A stretch of DNA of 64,000 nt, taken from Mycobacterium sp. D16Q14 (GTDB taxonomy: Bacteria > Actinomycetota > Actinomycetes > Mycobacteriales > Mycobacteriaceae). The position numbers and the translations under genes were made by a program. The notes below the pieces were generated by a model. That model was not told the origin of the DNA and searched no databases. It was given only the letters and a program-made list of their open reading frames with translations. How positions within the stretch are numbered: the stretch's first letter is position 1; the number at the start of each line of letters is the position of its first letter. The stretch lies in NCBI GenBank assembly GCA_002013415.1, contig MAEX01000010.1:62001-126000 (forward strand). Reading direction: 5' to 3'. This document shows, piece by piece, positions 52,137 through 60,868 of the stretch.

Positions 52137-52777
52137 CGCACGACGGCGATTGCCAGCCCGTCCCAGCCCTTGACACCCACCGTCTGCAGCGCGGTGGCAT
52201 CTAGACGTGGATCAGAGCCCAGCCGCTCCAAAGCCTGGCGAGTCCCTTCGGCGTTCGTGCCTTCTTCCGCAATCCAGCGAATCACGTTGTCCACCACGAT
52301 GACTGATCCGGGCCGGGTGAGCCGCAGTGCCCAATCGAGATAGCTCGGGTTGTTGGATTTGTCGGCATCGATGAACACCAGATCGAATGGCCCCTCGACC
52401 GAGGGCAGCGAATCGAGCGCTGGGCCCACCAGGACCTCCACCCGTTCGGCGAGTCCGGCGCGCTCCAGACTTGCCCGCGCGACGGAGGCGTGTTTGGGAT
52501 CGAACTCCAGCGTCACCACCGCGCCGTCAGGGCCGACCGCCTTGGCGAGCCATGCGGTGCTGTATCCGCCGAGCGTGCCGATTTCCAGCACCCGGCCGGC
52601 CTTGGCAATCGTCGCCAACAGGTACAGGAACTTGCCCTGCGCGGCGGATACCGCGATATCGGGTAGGCCGCCTTCCTGCTGCGCCTGCCGGATGTGGTCC
52701 AGCTCGGCCGCGTCGGTGGTGACGGTGCGCTCCAGGTAGTCGTCGGTGTCGGTCCACACTGATTGGGAGAGAGTCAC
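52133..52777 (-). CDS. O-methyltransferase, CaffeoylCoA-OMT-like (Rv0187-like)
   Basis: 214 residues. The SAM site is VLEIGTLGGYSTAWLAKAV (about residues 60-78), with the metal-binding Asp in FDLVFIDADKSNNPSYLDW and the second site in VIVVDNVIR. This is the divalent-metal-dependent catechol/caffeoyl-CoA-type family, acting on hydroxyl groups of small molecules. Its place between Rv0185-like and Rv0188-like genes agrees with M. tuberculosis. Confidence 0.92.
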   Translation of the reverse strand: MTLSQSVWTDTDDYLERTVTTDAAELDHIRQAQQEGGLPDIAVSAAQGKFLYLLATIAKAGRVLEIGTLGGYSTAWLAKAVGPDGAVVTLEFDPKHASVARASLERAGLAERVEVLVGPALDSLPSVEGPFDLVFIDADKSNNPSYLDWALRLTRPGSVIVVDNVIRWIAEEGTNAEGTRQALERLGSDPRLDATALQTVGVKGWDGLAIAVVR

Positions 52778-52877
52778 TTCCGTGAGGGTACGCCCGTTTC
52801 CTGGATTTTGAGTCGCGGGGGCGAGCCTCGTGGTATTAACTCCTAACCCGCTGTCGTCGCGGCCGAAGGAGTCGGTA

Positions 52878-53324
52878 ATGGCGCTTGTCGACTATCGCGA
52901 TGTGCTCGGGAAGATCGTCGTCGGGGTGAGTGTCCCCGCCATACTCGGCTTGGGCGCACTTATGGCCAGTCGCTGGGGCAACGCCGTCGCCTACGCAGGC
53001 GGCTCCCACCACAAGGCCCTCGTGTACACGTGTTTCTCGATTCTCGCCGTGATCGGCGGAGCCTCGCTGATCATCATGTTTATCCGCGTGGTGTACGTGT
53101 ACATGGCCGCGGATCCGGGCACAGCGACATTCGATCCGTGGGATTTGATCTTGCTGGTGTGCGGTCTGGCCAGCCTCGTCGGTGGAATCGCGTACTTCAT
53201 CGACATTTTCACCTACGTGCCGCCCCGCCGGCCCGCACCATGGCGATTCCCTGCGCCTACGTCCCCGCGGATCAGTCCCACACGGATATTTACCCCGACG
53301 ACCACCATTAGGTGGCCGTCGTAA
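52878..53324 (+). CDS. Small membrane protein (Rv0188-like)
   Basis: 148 residues from ATG 52878 with AAGGAG at a good spacing; the frame opens 16 codons earlier. Three membrane helices (about 13-33, 47-68, 84-108) are followed by a Pro-rich cytosolic or periplasmic tail (PPRRPAPWRFPAPTSPR). No catalytic residues are evident. A TATTAA element (52834-52839) upstream may be the -10. Function is unknown; position matches Rv0188. Confidence 0.75.
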   Translation: MALVDYRDVLGKIVVGVSVPAILGLGALMASRWGNAVAYAGGSHHKALVYTCFSILAVIGGASLIIMFIRVVYVYMAADPGTATFDPWDLILLVCGLASLVGGIAYFIDIFTYVPPRRPAPWRFPAPTSPRISPTRIFTPTTTIRWPS

Positions 53325-53328
53325 ATTC

Positions 53329-55047
53329 TCAGCCGCGGAGTGCGGAAATGAAGATCTTCGGCACCTTCAGCAGGCTGGGCTTACTGGCGAAGTCGACGAG
53401 CAACTCGCCGGTGCCCGCCGCTGTCGCATTGCTCACGAACCACGGTGGCTTCGGGGACAGTGCCCATTCTCCATGTGCAAAAGACCGCGGGAACGGCCGG
53501 AAGGGGCCGCGTACCACGGTGCGTTCCGGCTTTTCGACGAGGAAACCGTTGTGCACGACGCCGATGCCGCTCTGTACGTCGTTCAGGACGTGGCCGGGGA
53601 ACGCGCCCCAGGTGGCGGAGGGGGTCAGGTAGCCCACGCCGGTCCAGGCGTTGATGGCCACGGTGCCGTACCGCAGGTTTTCGACCAGGGTGTCGAAATC
53701 CGATCCGAGCGCCTTGATGGTGTCGGGATGCGCGAGGACGTTCACGCCGAGGGTTCCGACGAATTCATCATTGGCGACCCGGGCCGCCTCCTGAACGAAG
53801 AGGGCTCCATCCGGGTCATTGGCGACGTCGAGTTCGATGACGCCGAGGACCGGCCCGAAGTACTCGGTACGCAGCAGGGCCGTGCGATCGTCGGGGTCGA
53901 CGACGAGCACTCGTGCGCCGTTCTGGCCGAGGCGCTCGGCATTGGGGTAGGACTGTTGTGCACCGGTCACCCGGGCGTCCGAACCGGGGTAGTAGGCGGG
54001 CCGGGGCGGTGCCTCGTCGACGGCCTTGCGCAGCGCGGCGAGGAACTCCTCGCGCTGTGGCCATGCCTTGGAGAGCACCACGACCTGCGACGCGATGCAG
54101 TTGTAACCGTTGTTGTGCAACCGCTGGGTGGCGATGTGGCGGGTCTGGAACTCGATATCGGATGAGCTCCACGTGCCGGGCACCACAATGGTCGGCGAAA
54201 CGCCGCCGAGCTCGCTGGTGATGGCCTTGTCCAGGACCGGCTGGTTGGCGGCCTTGCGTTGTGCGCCCTCGTCACCGGTGCCGAACACGATCGCGTCGTG
54301 GGTGACCGAGCTGCCGGTCATGTGGACGTGATCGACCAGCTGGTGGTGCACCAGGTAGGTACCGACATCGGCTCCACCGGTCAGAATCCGCACCGCGCCG
54401 ATCGCGATGAAGGGCTGCAGCACCTGGGTGAACACCGGCAACAGCGGGTCGGTGATGGGATTGAGCTTCAGTGCGACCACACGGTTGTTGGCGAACAGCT
54501 CATACAGGGTGTCCAGGGGCGCGATCGAGGTGATGTTGCCGGCACCGAGCACGGCGCCGACACCGTGGGTGTGGCTGGGATCGCGTTGCGCCAGGCCCGC
54601 GGTGCGCAGGGCCTCGGCCTGATCGACGCCGGGCTGCAGCCATAGCTCGGCACTGAATCCCGACAGCAGCAGGCTGTCGAAGATGTTGAGCGGCAACACC
54701 GAAACCGTCGTACGTCCACCGGGGGTGACACCGAACTTGGCGTCGCGAAGCGGGCTGTGCCCGGCTTGGAGCTGCTCCAGACTGGCGATCAGGGCGGCGA
54801 TGGCCCCCGCGACGGCGTACGGGCCCGAGATCCACTCCTCGCCGACCAGCGGGGATTCCGGATCGAGCTTCTTGATCTGGAATGCCGCGGCGTGCACCCA
54901 TTGCTGGGCGTTGTCGATCACGCGCTGGCGAGTATCCGCCAACAGTTGCAAACGATCGGCCAACGAGGTTTCGGCCCAAGCCTTTTCGCCTTCGGCCAAG
55001 TCCTCTAGTGCCTGGTCGACGGGGGATTCGATCTGTACGTCGGTCAT
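53329..55047 (-). CDS. Aldehyde dehydrogenase family protein
   Basis: 572 residues, longer than the usual 480-510 because of an N-terminal helical extension of about 70 residues. The active-site Glu is in ITSELGGVSPTIV and the Cys in NNGYNCIASQVVVL. GNITSIAPLDTLYELF resembles the NAD-binding region, and HMTGSSVTHDAIVFG replaces the common FTGS motif. It probably oxidises an aldehyde to the acid with NAD(P)+. It diverges from a TetR gene across a palindrome, which probably controls it. Confidence 0.88.
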   Translation of the reverse strand: MTDVQIESPVDQALEDLAEGEKAWAETSLADRLQLLADTRQRVIDNAQQWVHAAAFQIKKLDPESPLVGEEWISGPYAVAGAIAALIASLEQLQAGHSPLRDAKFGVTPGGRTTVSVLPLNIFDSLLLSGFSAELWLQPGVDQAEALRTAGLAQRDPSHTHGVGAVLGAGNITSIAPLDTLYELFANNRVVALKLNPITDPLLPVFTQVLQPFIAIGAVRILTGGADVGTYLVHHQLVDHVHMTGSSVTHDAIVFGTGDEGAQRKAANQPVLDKAITSELGGVSPTIVVPGTWSSSDIEFQTRHIATQRLHNNGYNCIASQVVVLSKAWPQREEFLAALRKAVDEAPPRPAYYPGSDARVTGAQQSYPNAERLGQNGARVLVVDPDDRTALLRTEYFGPVLGVIELDVANDPDGALFVQEAARVANDEFVGTLGVNVLAHPDTIKALGSDFDTLVENLRYGTVAINAWTGVGYLTPSATWGAFPGHVLNDVQSGIGVVHNGFLVEKPERTVVRGPFRPFPRSFAHGEWALSPKPPWFVSNATAAGTGELLVDFASKPSLLKVPKIFISALRG

Positions 55048-55103
55048 GGAATTCAGCTCGCGCTCTAATCGAAGTCGGATAGTGATGTGTTCGGTGGGTC
55101 ACA

Positions 55104-55120
55104 TGGTACGTGACGTACCA
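55104..55120. promoter_or_regulatory. TetR operator between aldehyde dehydrogenase and tetR genes
   Basis: TGGTACGTGACGTACCA has perfect 8-base arms around one central base. It is 57 bases upstream of the dehydrogenase start and 23 bases upstream of GTG 55143. A -10-like TAGAGT (55130-55135) between the palindrome and the GTG points to a leaderless tetR mRNA. Confidence 0.7.
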
Positions 55121-55142
55121 CCCCATTGCTAGAGTGAGCTTC

Positions 55143-55859
55143 GTGCAGCCCGACAGCCAAGAACTCCCCGCTGGCAGGTGGGATGGCCAGCGCGAACGGC
55201 GCCGGGCCGAGTTCGTCGAGGCCGCCCTGGCCGCCATTGCCGAGCACGGACCGCAGACGTCCACGGAGCAGATCGCGGTGTACGTCGGGGTCACCCGAAC
55301 AAAGCTCTATCGGCATTTCAGCGACGCGGCGGACTTGCAGCGTGCCGTCGCTCAGCGGGCCAGTGACATGATCATCGCCGAGCTTGAGCCCGTATGGCAG
55401 CCGCTCGGTTCGATGGCACAGATCATCGACGCGGGTATCGGTGCGTACGTGCGTTTTCTGGTCGGGCACCGCAACCTGTATCGGTACCTGGCGCGCTGCT
55501 CGCTCTCGGAGGGATCGGACACACCCGACGCTATCGCTGATATCAAAATGTCGACGGGACAGCATCTTTCGCGGGTGTTCGCTGTCTACCTCGAGGCGTT
55601 TGGGATCGATACCGATACCGAGCTCCTGGCGATGGGCATCGTCGGAATGGCCGAGACCTCGGTGAGTTACTGGCTTGACCAGCCCGGGGAGGTCTCCCAA
55701 GAGCGGTTGATCGAGAGTCTGGTCCGGCGGATTTGGCTCATCGTCGAAGACAACCTGCGCGCGGGGGGCGTCTACCTCGATAGTCAGGAGCCGCTTCCGG
55801 AGCCCGGGGAAATCGCACGGAACGCGCAGCGTTATCGCGATCCCGCACGCCTCCCTTAG
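55143..55859 (+). CDS. TetR family transcriptional regulator
   Basis: 238 residues from GTG 55143; a start at GTG 55110 would put the operator inside the gene. The helix-turn-helix region is EAALAAIAEHGPQTSTEQIA and VGVTRTKLYRHFSDAADLQR (about residues 22-65). The ligand domain ends with WLIVEDNLRAGGVYLDSQEP. It diverges from the aldehyde dehydrogenase gene, which is the obvious target, and should repress itself through the same palindrome. Inducer is unknown, plausibly an aldehyde or fatty-acid derivative. Confidence 0.88.
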   Translation: MQPDSQELPAGRWDGQRERRRAEFVEAALAAIAEHGPQTSTEQIAVYVGVTRTKLYRHFSDAADLQRAVAQRASDMIIAELEPVWQPLGSMAQIIDAGIGAYVRFLVGHRNLYRYLARCSLSEGSDTPDAIADIKMSTGQHLSRVFAVYLEAFGIDTDTELLAMGIVGMAETSVSYWLDQPGEVSQERLIESLVRRIWLIVEDNLRAGGVYLDSQEPLPEPGEIARNAQRYRDPARLP

Positions 55860-55943
55860 CCGGAAGATTTACCTCGGCCATGGGATGTTGGCGTCATAGG
55901 CTCAGCAGGACGACGAGCTGGCGCCCGGGAGAGGCCGGAAGGT

Positions 55944-57647
55944 CTAGCCGCAGACGGCTCCGACGGCCGCCGACTGCACCAGCTTGGTGTACTTGGCCAG
56001 CACTCCAGTCTTGTACCGCGGTGGCAGCGGCTCGAATCCCTCACGGCGCTTCTCGATTTCAGCCTCGTCGACAAGCAGGTCCAGCTTGCCGTTGGAGACA
56101 TCGAGCCGGATGCGGTCACCGTCTTTGACGAACGCGATCGGCCCGCCATCAACGGCCTCCGGCGCGATGTGCCCAACGCACAGACCGGTGGTGCCGCCGG
56201 AGAAGCGACCATCGGTCATCAGCAGCACGTCCTTGCCCAGGCCGGCACCCTTGATGGCGCCGGTGATGGCCAGCATCTCGCGCATACCGGGGCCGCCCTT
56301 GGGGCCCTCGTAGCGGATGACGACGACATCGCCGTGGGTGATGGTGCCATCCTCGAGGGCATCGAGTGCGGCCCGCTCCCGCTCGAAAACCCGTGCGGTG
56401 CCTTCGAACACGTCCGACTCAAAGCCGGCCGACTTCACCACGGCACCCTCCGGTGCCAGTGAGCCGTGCAAGATGGTGATGCCACCCGTCGGATGGATGG
56501 GGTTGTTCATGGCGCGCAGCACCTTGCCGTCCGGATCCGGCGGTGCGATATGTGCGAGGTTCTCCGCCATGGTCTGGCCGGTGACCGTGAGGCAGTCGCC
56601 GTGCAGCAGCCCGGCATCCAGCAGAGCCCGCATCACCACCGGCACCCCGCCGATTTCATCAACGTCCTTCATCACATGGCGTCCAAAGGGTTTCACGTCG
56701 GCCAGGTGGGGAACCTTGTTGCCGATGCGCGTGAAGTCGGCCAGCGTCAGGTCGACCTCGGCCTCCTTGGCGATGGCGAGCAGGTGCAGCACCGCGTTGG
56801 TGGACCCGCCGAACGCCATCACCACGGCGATGGCGTTCTCGAAGGCCTCCTTGGTCAGGATGTCGCGCGCGGTGATTCCGCGGCGCAGCATCTCCACCAC
56901 GGCCTCTCCGGACTTGCGTGCGTACTCTTCGCGCCGCTTATCGATCGCAACAGGAGAGGCGCTGCCCGGCAATGACATGCCGAGGGCCTCGGCGGCACTG
57001 GCCATGGTGTTGGCGGTGTACATGCCGCCGCACGCACCCTCACCCGGACAGATGGCACGCTCGATGATGTCGACGTCCGCGCGCGACATCAGCCCGCGTG
57101 CGCAGGCGCCGACGGCCTCGAAGGCGTCGATGATGGTGACTTCCTTCTCGGTGCCGTCGGTCAGCCTGGCCTTGCCGGGCATGATCGACCCGTTGTAGAA
57201 GAACACCGAGGCCAGATCCAAACGCGCTGCGGCCATGAGCATTCCGGGGATCGATTTATCGCATCCGGCCAGCAGCACGGACCCGTCGAGCCGTTCCGCC
57301 TGCATCACGGTCTCGACGCTGTCGGCGATCACCTCGCGGGACACCAGCGAGAAGTGCATGCCCTCATGGCCCATCGAGATGCCGTCGGACACCGAGATGG
57401 TGCCGAATTCGAGGGGGTATCCGCCGGCGGCATGCACGCCCGCCTTGACCGACTGGGCCAGGCGCTGCAGGGACATGTTGCACGGGGTGATCTCGTTCCA
57501 CGACGAACCGACGCCGATCTGCGGCTTGACCCAGTCGTCGTCACCCATGCCTACCGCGCGCAGCATTCCACGGGCGGCGGTCTTCTCCAGACCATCGGTG
57601 ACGTCGCGACTACGCGGCTTGATATCGGGTGCGTCGTGGGCTGACAT
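55944..57647 (-). CDS. ilvD: Dihydroxy-acid dehydratase
   Basis: 567 residues. It converts 2,3-dihydroxy-isovalerate and 2,3-dihydroxy-methylvalerate to the keto acids in valine and isoleucine synthesis. Fe-S cluster Cys residues are visible in [15 protein letters not shown] and [36 protein letters not shown] and [19 protein letters not shown] are further family blocks. Length matches the family. It is a single gene, as Rv0189c. The 84 bases between its stop and the convergent tetR hold no strong hairpin. Confidence 0.96.
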   Translation of the reverse strand: MSAHDAPDIKPRSRDVTDGLEKTAARGMLRAVGMGDDDWVKPQIGVGSSWNEITPCNMSLQRLAQSVKAGVHAAGGYPLEFGTISVSDGISMGHEGMHFSLVSREVIADSVETVMQAERLDGSVLLAGCDKSIPGMLMAAARLDLASVFFYNGSIMPGKARLTDGTEKEVTIIDAFEAVGACARGLMSRADVDIIERAICPGEGACGGMYTANTMASAAEALGMSLPGSASPVAIDKRREEYARKSGEAVVEMLRRGITARDILTKEAFENAIAVVMAFGGSTNAVLHLLAIAKEAEVDLTLADFTRIGNKVPHLADVKPFGRHVMKDVDEIGGVPVVMRALLDAGLLHGDCLTVTGQTMAENLAHIAPPDPDGKVLRAMNNPIHPTGGITILHGSLAPEGAVVKSAGFESDVFEGTARVFERERAALDALEDGTITHGDVVVIRYEGPKGGPGMREMLAITGAIKGAGLGKDVLLMTDGRFSGGTTGLCVGHIAPEAVDGGPIAFVKDGDRIRLDVSNGKLDLLVDEAEIEKRREGFEPLPPRYKTGVLAKYTKLVQSAAVGAVCG

Positions 57648-57651
57648 GGGC

Positions 57652-57676
57652 CTAAGTATCCCCGGTGGCTACTTAG
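57652..57676 (-). promoter_or_regulatory. Short hairpin in the ilvD leader
   Basis: CTAAGTA (57652-57658) and TACTTAG (57670-57676) form a perfect 7-bp dyad around an 11-base spacer, ending four bases before the ilvD ATG at 57647. It could hinder initiation or mark a protein site. The rest of the ilvD to WS/DGAT gap (57677-57756) shows nothing clear. Confidence 0.35.
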
Positions 57677-57756
57677 CCGGTCAAAGGGGATTCGCTCTTC
57701 GCGCCAGCAGCTCATCGCCGCGGATTCCGCCTCCGGAAGCCGAGCAAAGTGGCAGC

Positions 57757-59139
57757 ATGGCCGCCATGCCATTTATGCCGGTCAGCGACTCGATGTTCCT
57801 CATCGGCGAGACGCGTGAGCATCCCTTCCATGTCGGCGGCCTTCAGCTGTTCAAACCGCCTGCTGACGTGGGCCCGGACTACGCCGAGGTGTTCTACGAA
57901 CAGCTGATGTCCACCACCGAGGTGTCGTCGGACTTCCGCAAACGACCCGGGCAACCGCTGGCCGTGATGGGCAACATCACCTGGATCATCGACGACGAGG
58001 TCGACTGGGAGTACCACGTGCGCCGCTCGGCACTTCCCCGCCCGGCCCGGGTGCGTGAACTGTTGACCGTCACCTCCCGCTGGCATAGCTCCCCGCTGGA
58101 CAGGCACCGTCCATTGTGGGAAATGCATGTGGTGGAAGGGCTTTCGGATGGACGTTTGGCCGTCTACACCAAGATGCACCATGCGGTGATCGATGGTGTC
58201 GGCGCGCTGCGGATGATGATGCGTTCGCTCTCCGATGATCCCGATGCGCGCGATTGTCAGGCCGTGTGGGCCCCGGCCAAGCGGCGCGCCAAGAGCAGCA
58301 TCGTGAGCACCACGAACACCTCGGCGCTGGATCTGGTCAGGGGTGCGGCCGGCGCGGTGCGACAGGTTGTGTCCATTCCGCCCGGTCTGCTCAAGTACGG
58401 ACGCCACGCGTTGTCGGACCCGCAGCTTGTCCGGCCGCTGTCGGCACCGCACACGATGCTGAATGTCTCGATAGGAGGCGCGCGGCGATTCGCAGCGCAA
58501 ACCTGGTCGATGACGAGGATCAAGGAGGCTGGCAAAGCGCTAGGCGGCACCGTGAACGACGTGGTGCTGGCCATGTGCTCGGGTGCGTTGCGCACGTATC
58601 TGGAAGAACAGAACGCGCTTCCCGCCAAACCGCTCATCGCCATGTGCCCGGTGTCGATCCGGGCCGAGGGGGACCAGAACGCGGGGAACTCGATCACCGC
58701 GCTGCTGGCCAACCTGGCGACCGACAAGCCGGATCCGCTGGAGCGGTTCAGCGCGATCCGGGACTCAGTGCAGGCTGCCAAGTCAGTGCTCTCGGAGATG
58801 ACACCCTTGCAGAGGATGCTGGTCGGTGCGCTCAACGGTGCTCCGGCGCTGACCGGTGCCGTCCCGGGTCTGGTGGACCGCGCCGCTCCTGCGTTCAACG
58901 TGATCATTTCTAATGTCCCCGGCCCGCGTACCGACATGTTCTGGAACGGGTTCGAGATGGACGGCTGCTACCCGGCGTCCATTCCGATCGACGGCGTGGC
59001 GTTGAACATCACCTGCACCAGCAGCGGGTCATCGATGCATTTCGGGCTAACCGGATGCCGCACGAGTGTGCCGCATCTGCAGCGCATCCTCACGCACCTG
59101 GAGGAGGCATTGACGCAGCTGGAGGAGTCGGTCGCCTAG
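57757..59139 (+). CDS. Wax ester synthase/diacylglycerol acyltransferase (WS/DGAT)
   Basis: 460 residues from ATG 57757; further Met codons at 57766 and 57775 are possible. The frame is open from 57235, but that part lies over ilvD. The catalytic motif HHAVIDG (HHxxxDG) is near residue 142, and the second family block is PGPRTDMFWNGFEMDGCYP. The enzyme joins acyl-CoA to diacylglycerol or fatty alcohol to store lipid. Mycobacteria have many copies. It is inserted between ilvD and the copper module here. Confidence 0.93.
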   Translation: MAAMPFMPVSDSMFLIGETREHPFHVGGLQLFKPPADVGPDYAEVFYEQLMSTTEVSSDFRKRPGQPLAVMGNITWIIDDEVDWEYHVRRSALPRPARVRELLTVTSRWHSSPLDRHRPLWEMHVVEGLSDGRLAVYTKMHHAVIDGVGALRMMMRSLSDDPDARDCQAVWAPAKRRAKSSIVSTTNTSALDLVRGAAGAVRQVVSIPPGLLKYGRHALSDPQLVRPLSAPHTMLNVSIGGARRFAAQTWSMTRIKEAGKALGGTVNDVVLAMCSGALRTYLEEQNALPAKPLIAMCPVSIRAEGDQNAGNSITALLANLATDKPDPLERFSAIRDSVQAAKSVLSEMTPLQRMLVGALNGAPALTGAVPGLVDRAAPAFNVIISNVPGPRTDMFWNGFEMDGCYPASIPIDGVALNITCTSSGSSMHFGLTGCRTSVPHLQRILTHLEEALTQLEESVA

Positions 59140-59146
59140 GGCGCTG

Positions 59147-59194
59147 TACCCGCGAGGGGTATGCCCCGCCAGGACCTTGTACCCTACGGGGGTA
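59147..59194 (+). promoter_or_regulatory. Two RicR/CsoR-type copper operators over the DUF305 promoter
   Basis: TACCCGCGAGGGGTA (59147-59161) and TACCCTACGGGGGTA (59180-59194) both fit the RicR form TACCC-N5-GGGTA, 33 bases apart (about three helical turns). The second overlaps the -35 (TTGTAC, 59178-59183), and after 18 bases comes the -10 TACGAT (59202-59207). Confidence 0.8.
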
Positions 59195-59201
59195 TCTGGG
59201 C

Positions 59202-59216
59202 TACGATAGTGGCATG
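59202..59216 (+). promoter_or_regulatory. -10 element and leaderless start of the DUF305 gene
   Basis: TACGAT (59202-59207) places transcription at about the A of ATG 59214. There is no SD-like sequence in front of the ATG, so the mRNA is probably leaderless. Confidence 0.6.
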
Positions 59217-59858
59217 CGAAACCGAACTCGGACTGCGATCCTTGCCGGCGCTGCTGCTGCGGTGCTGATTCTGTCAGCGTGTAGCTCGGGAAATACGGGC
59301 TCGAAAAACGGGAGCGAGACGAAGCCTGAGCATTCGGGACATTCCGGAATGTCGGGGATGACGACGACACTCGATACCAACCCCGCGACGGCTCCGGCGT
59401 CCGATCACAACGATGCTGATGTGACGTTCGCTCAGCAGATGATCATGCATCACCAGCAGGCCATCGAGATGTCCAAGTTGACAGAGGGACGCACCGCCAA
59501 CCCGGCGGTGTTGGAGCTGGCGAATAACATCGAGACCGCGCAGCAGCCCGAGATCGACACCTTCACCGAGTGGCTCAAGAACTGGGGCCAGCCCCTCATG
59601 CCCGAGGGACATGACCCCGCGGGGCACATGCCTGGCATGGTGGACACGCCGGTGTTGGACCGGATGAAGACCCTCAATGGCGAGGTCTTCGACCAGCTGT
59701 GGCTGCAGTCGATGATCGCTCACCACCAGGGCGCCGTCGCCATGTCGAATGCGGAACTCTCCGGGGGCCAGTACCCTTCGGCAAAGCAGTTGGCGCAACA
59801 GATCATCGATAATCAGCAGCCTGAGATCGACACGATGCAAGGCCTTCTCAAGGGATAA
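59214..59858 (+). CDS. DUF305 family lipoprotein, copper-related
   Basis: 214 residues from ATG 59214. Signal peptide ends in LILSAC with Cys23 as lipid anchor. DUF305 has two repeats: MIMHHQQAIEM and MIAHHQGAVAM, rich in His and Met, and a Met/His-rich stretch HSGHSGMSGM near the N-terminus suits copper binding. It lies in the envelope and probably binds or traps copper. It stands behind two RicR boxes and overlaps the start of the CsoR/RicR gene, so copper regulation is strongly indicated. Confidence 0.85.
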   Translation: MRNRTRTAILAGAAAAVLILSACSSGNTGSKNGSETKPEHSGHSGMSGMTTTLDTNPATAPASDHNDADVTFAQQMIMHHQQAIEMSKLTEGRTANPAVLELANNIETAQQPEIDTFTEWLKNWGQPLMPEGHDPAGHMPGMVDTPVLDRMKTLNGEVFDQLWLQSMIAHHQGAVAMSNAELSGGQYPSAKQLAQQIIDNQQPEIDTMQGLLKG

Positions 59859-60166
59859 TGAACATGACCACCAAGACTTCGACCGGACACGGTTACTCGC
59901 TGAAAAAGGATGACTACGCCAAGCGGCTCCTGCGCATCGAGGGGCAGGTACGCGGTATCGCCAAGATGATCGATGAGGACAAGTACTGCATCGACGTGCT
60001 GACGCAGATCAGCGCCGCGCAGAGCGCGTTGCGGTCGGTTGCACTCGGACTACTCGACGAGCACCTGGGTCATTGCGTCTCCAATGCCGTTGCCGACGGC
60101 GGTGCCGACGCCGAGGAGAAGCTGGCAGAGGCCTCAGCGGCGATCGCCCGGCTGGTACGCAGCTAG
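59858..60166 (+). CDS. ricR: Copper-sensing repressor, CsoR/RicR family
   Basis: 102 residues, overlapping the DUF305 stop by one base. The Cu(I) ligands Cys44, His69 and Cys73 (CIDVL, EHLGHC) match the C-H-C set of CsoR proteins, and RLLRIEGQVRGIAKMI is the family DNA-binding helix. RicR in M. tuberculosis represses copper-resistance genes from TACCC-N5-GGGTA boxes and sits directly after ilvD (Rv0190), consistent with this gene. It should autoregulate via the promoter at 59147-59207. Confidence 0.92.
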   Translation: MNMTTKTSTGHGYSLKKDDYAKRLLRIEGQVRGIAKMIDEDKYCIDVLTQISAAQSALRSVALGLLDEHLGHCVSNAVADGGADAEEKLAEASAAIARLVRS

Positions 60167-60768
60167 GAGCCCAGTGCGGCGACCACCATCTGCCGCAACA
60201 CCGCCCGCGTCTGTGCCGGCGCTGATCGACCGGCGCTGTAGGGCGTGGAGTTCAGCAGACCAAAGGCGGCGTGTGCCTTGATCCGAGCGTCCGATTCGTC
60301 GAGGTCGGGATCGACCTGGCAGAGCAGCTGCACCCAGGCTTCAACGTAGCGGCGCTGATATTGGCGTACCTGACGACGCGCGCTCTCCGGTAGCGAGTCA
60401 AGGTCGCGGTCTTGTACCCGGATGAGATCGCTCTCGCTGAGCGCGAAGTCGAGGTGGAAATCGATGAGACCCGATAGCGCTTGAGGTGCCGTTGCCGCCC
60501 CTTCCACGACGGCCGTCCCACCTTCCAGAAGCCGGCGGCTGATATCGGTGAGCAGGTCCACGAGCAGCGCTTCCTTGTTCGGGAAGTGCCGGTAGATCGC
60601 TGGGCCGCTGATCCCGACGGCCGAGCCGAGATCTTCCAATCGCACTCGTGCGTATCCGCGCATGGCCAGCAGCCGGGCCGCGGCAGTCAGCAGCTGATCC
60701 CGGCGATCCGCCTTGGCGCGTTCGCGCTTATTCGGAGTTGCCGACTCGGGTATCAGGTTGGTCATCAA
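60163..60768 (-). CDS. TetR family repressor of the acyl-CoA carboxylase operon
   Basis: 201 residues from ATG 60768 (a second Met follows directly). The helix-turn-helix reads LLAMRGYARVRLEDLGSAVG and GISGPAIYRHFPNKEALLVD (about residues 33-68). It diverges from accD across a long symmetrical operator. Homologues in actinobacteria control leucine/branched-acyl catabolic genes, which would fit a methylcrotonyl-type carboxylase. Its stop shares CTAG with ricR at 60163-60166. Confidence 0.88.
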   Translation of the reverse strand: MMTNLIPESATPNKRERAKADRRDQLLTAAARLLAMRGYARVRLEDLGSAVGISGPAIYRHFPNKEALLVDLLTDISRRLLEGGTAVVEGAATAPQALSGLIDFHLDFALSESDLIRVQDRDLDSLPESARRQVRQYQRRYVEAWVQLLCQVDPDLDESDARIKAHAAFGLLNSTPYSAGRSAPAQTRAVLRQMVVAALGS

Positions 60769-60797
60769 ACCTTCTCGGGCGGTGCGGTCTAGACAAA

Positions 60798-60844
60798 TCA
60801 GTTAATGAAGATTATCTTAAAACAAGTTAATCTTCATTAACTGA
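60798..60844. promoter_or_regulatory. Long symmetrical operator between tetR and accD
   Basis: TCAGTTAATGAAGATTA (60798-60814) and TAATCTTCATTAACTGA (60828-60844) are perfect 17-base arms around 13 bases. Within each arm TAAT-N4-ATTA is itself a dyad, so two repressor dimers could bind. The block is strikingly AT-rich for this genome. Confidence 0.8.
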
Positions 60845-60868
60845 AATTTCAAGACTTCGGAGCTGGGT

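Noticed and set aside
57235..57756. 5' extension of the WS/DGAT frame by 174 codons
   Set aside because: It overlaps the ilvD coding region on the other strand, and the family N-terminus begins near 57757.
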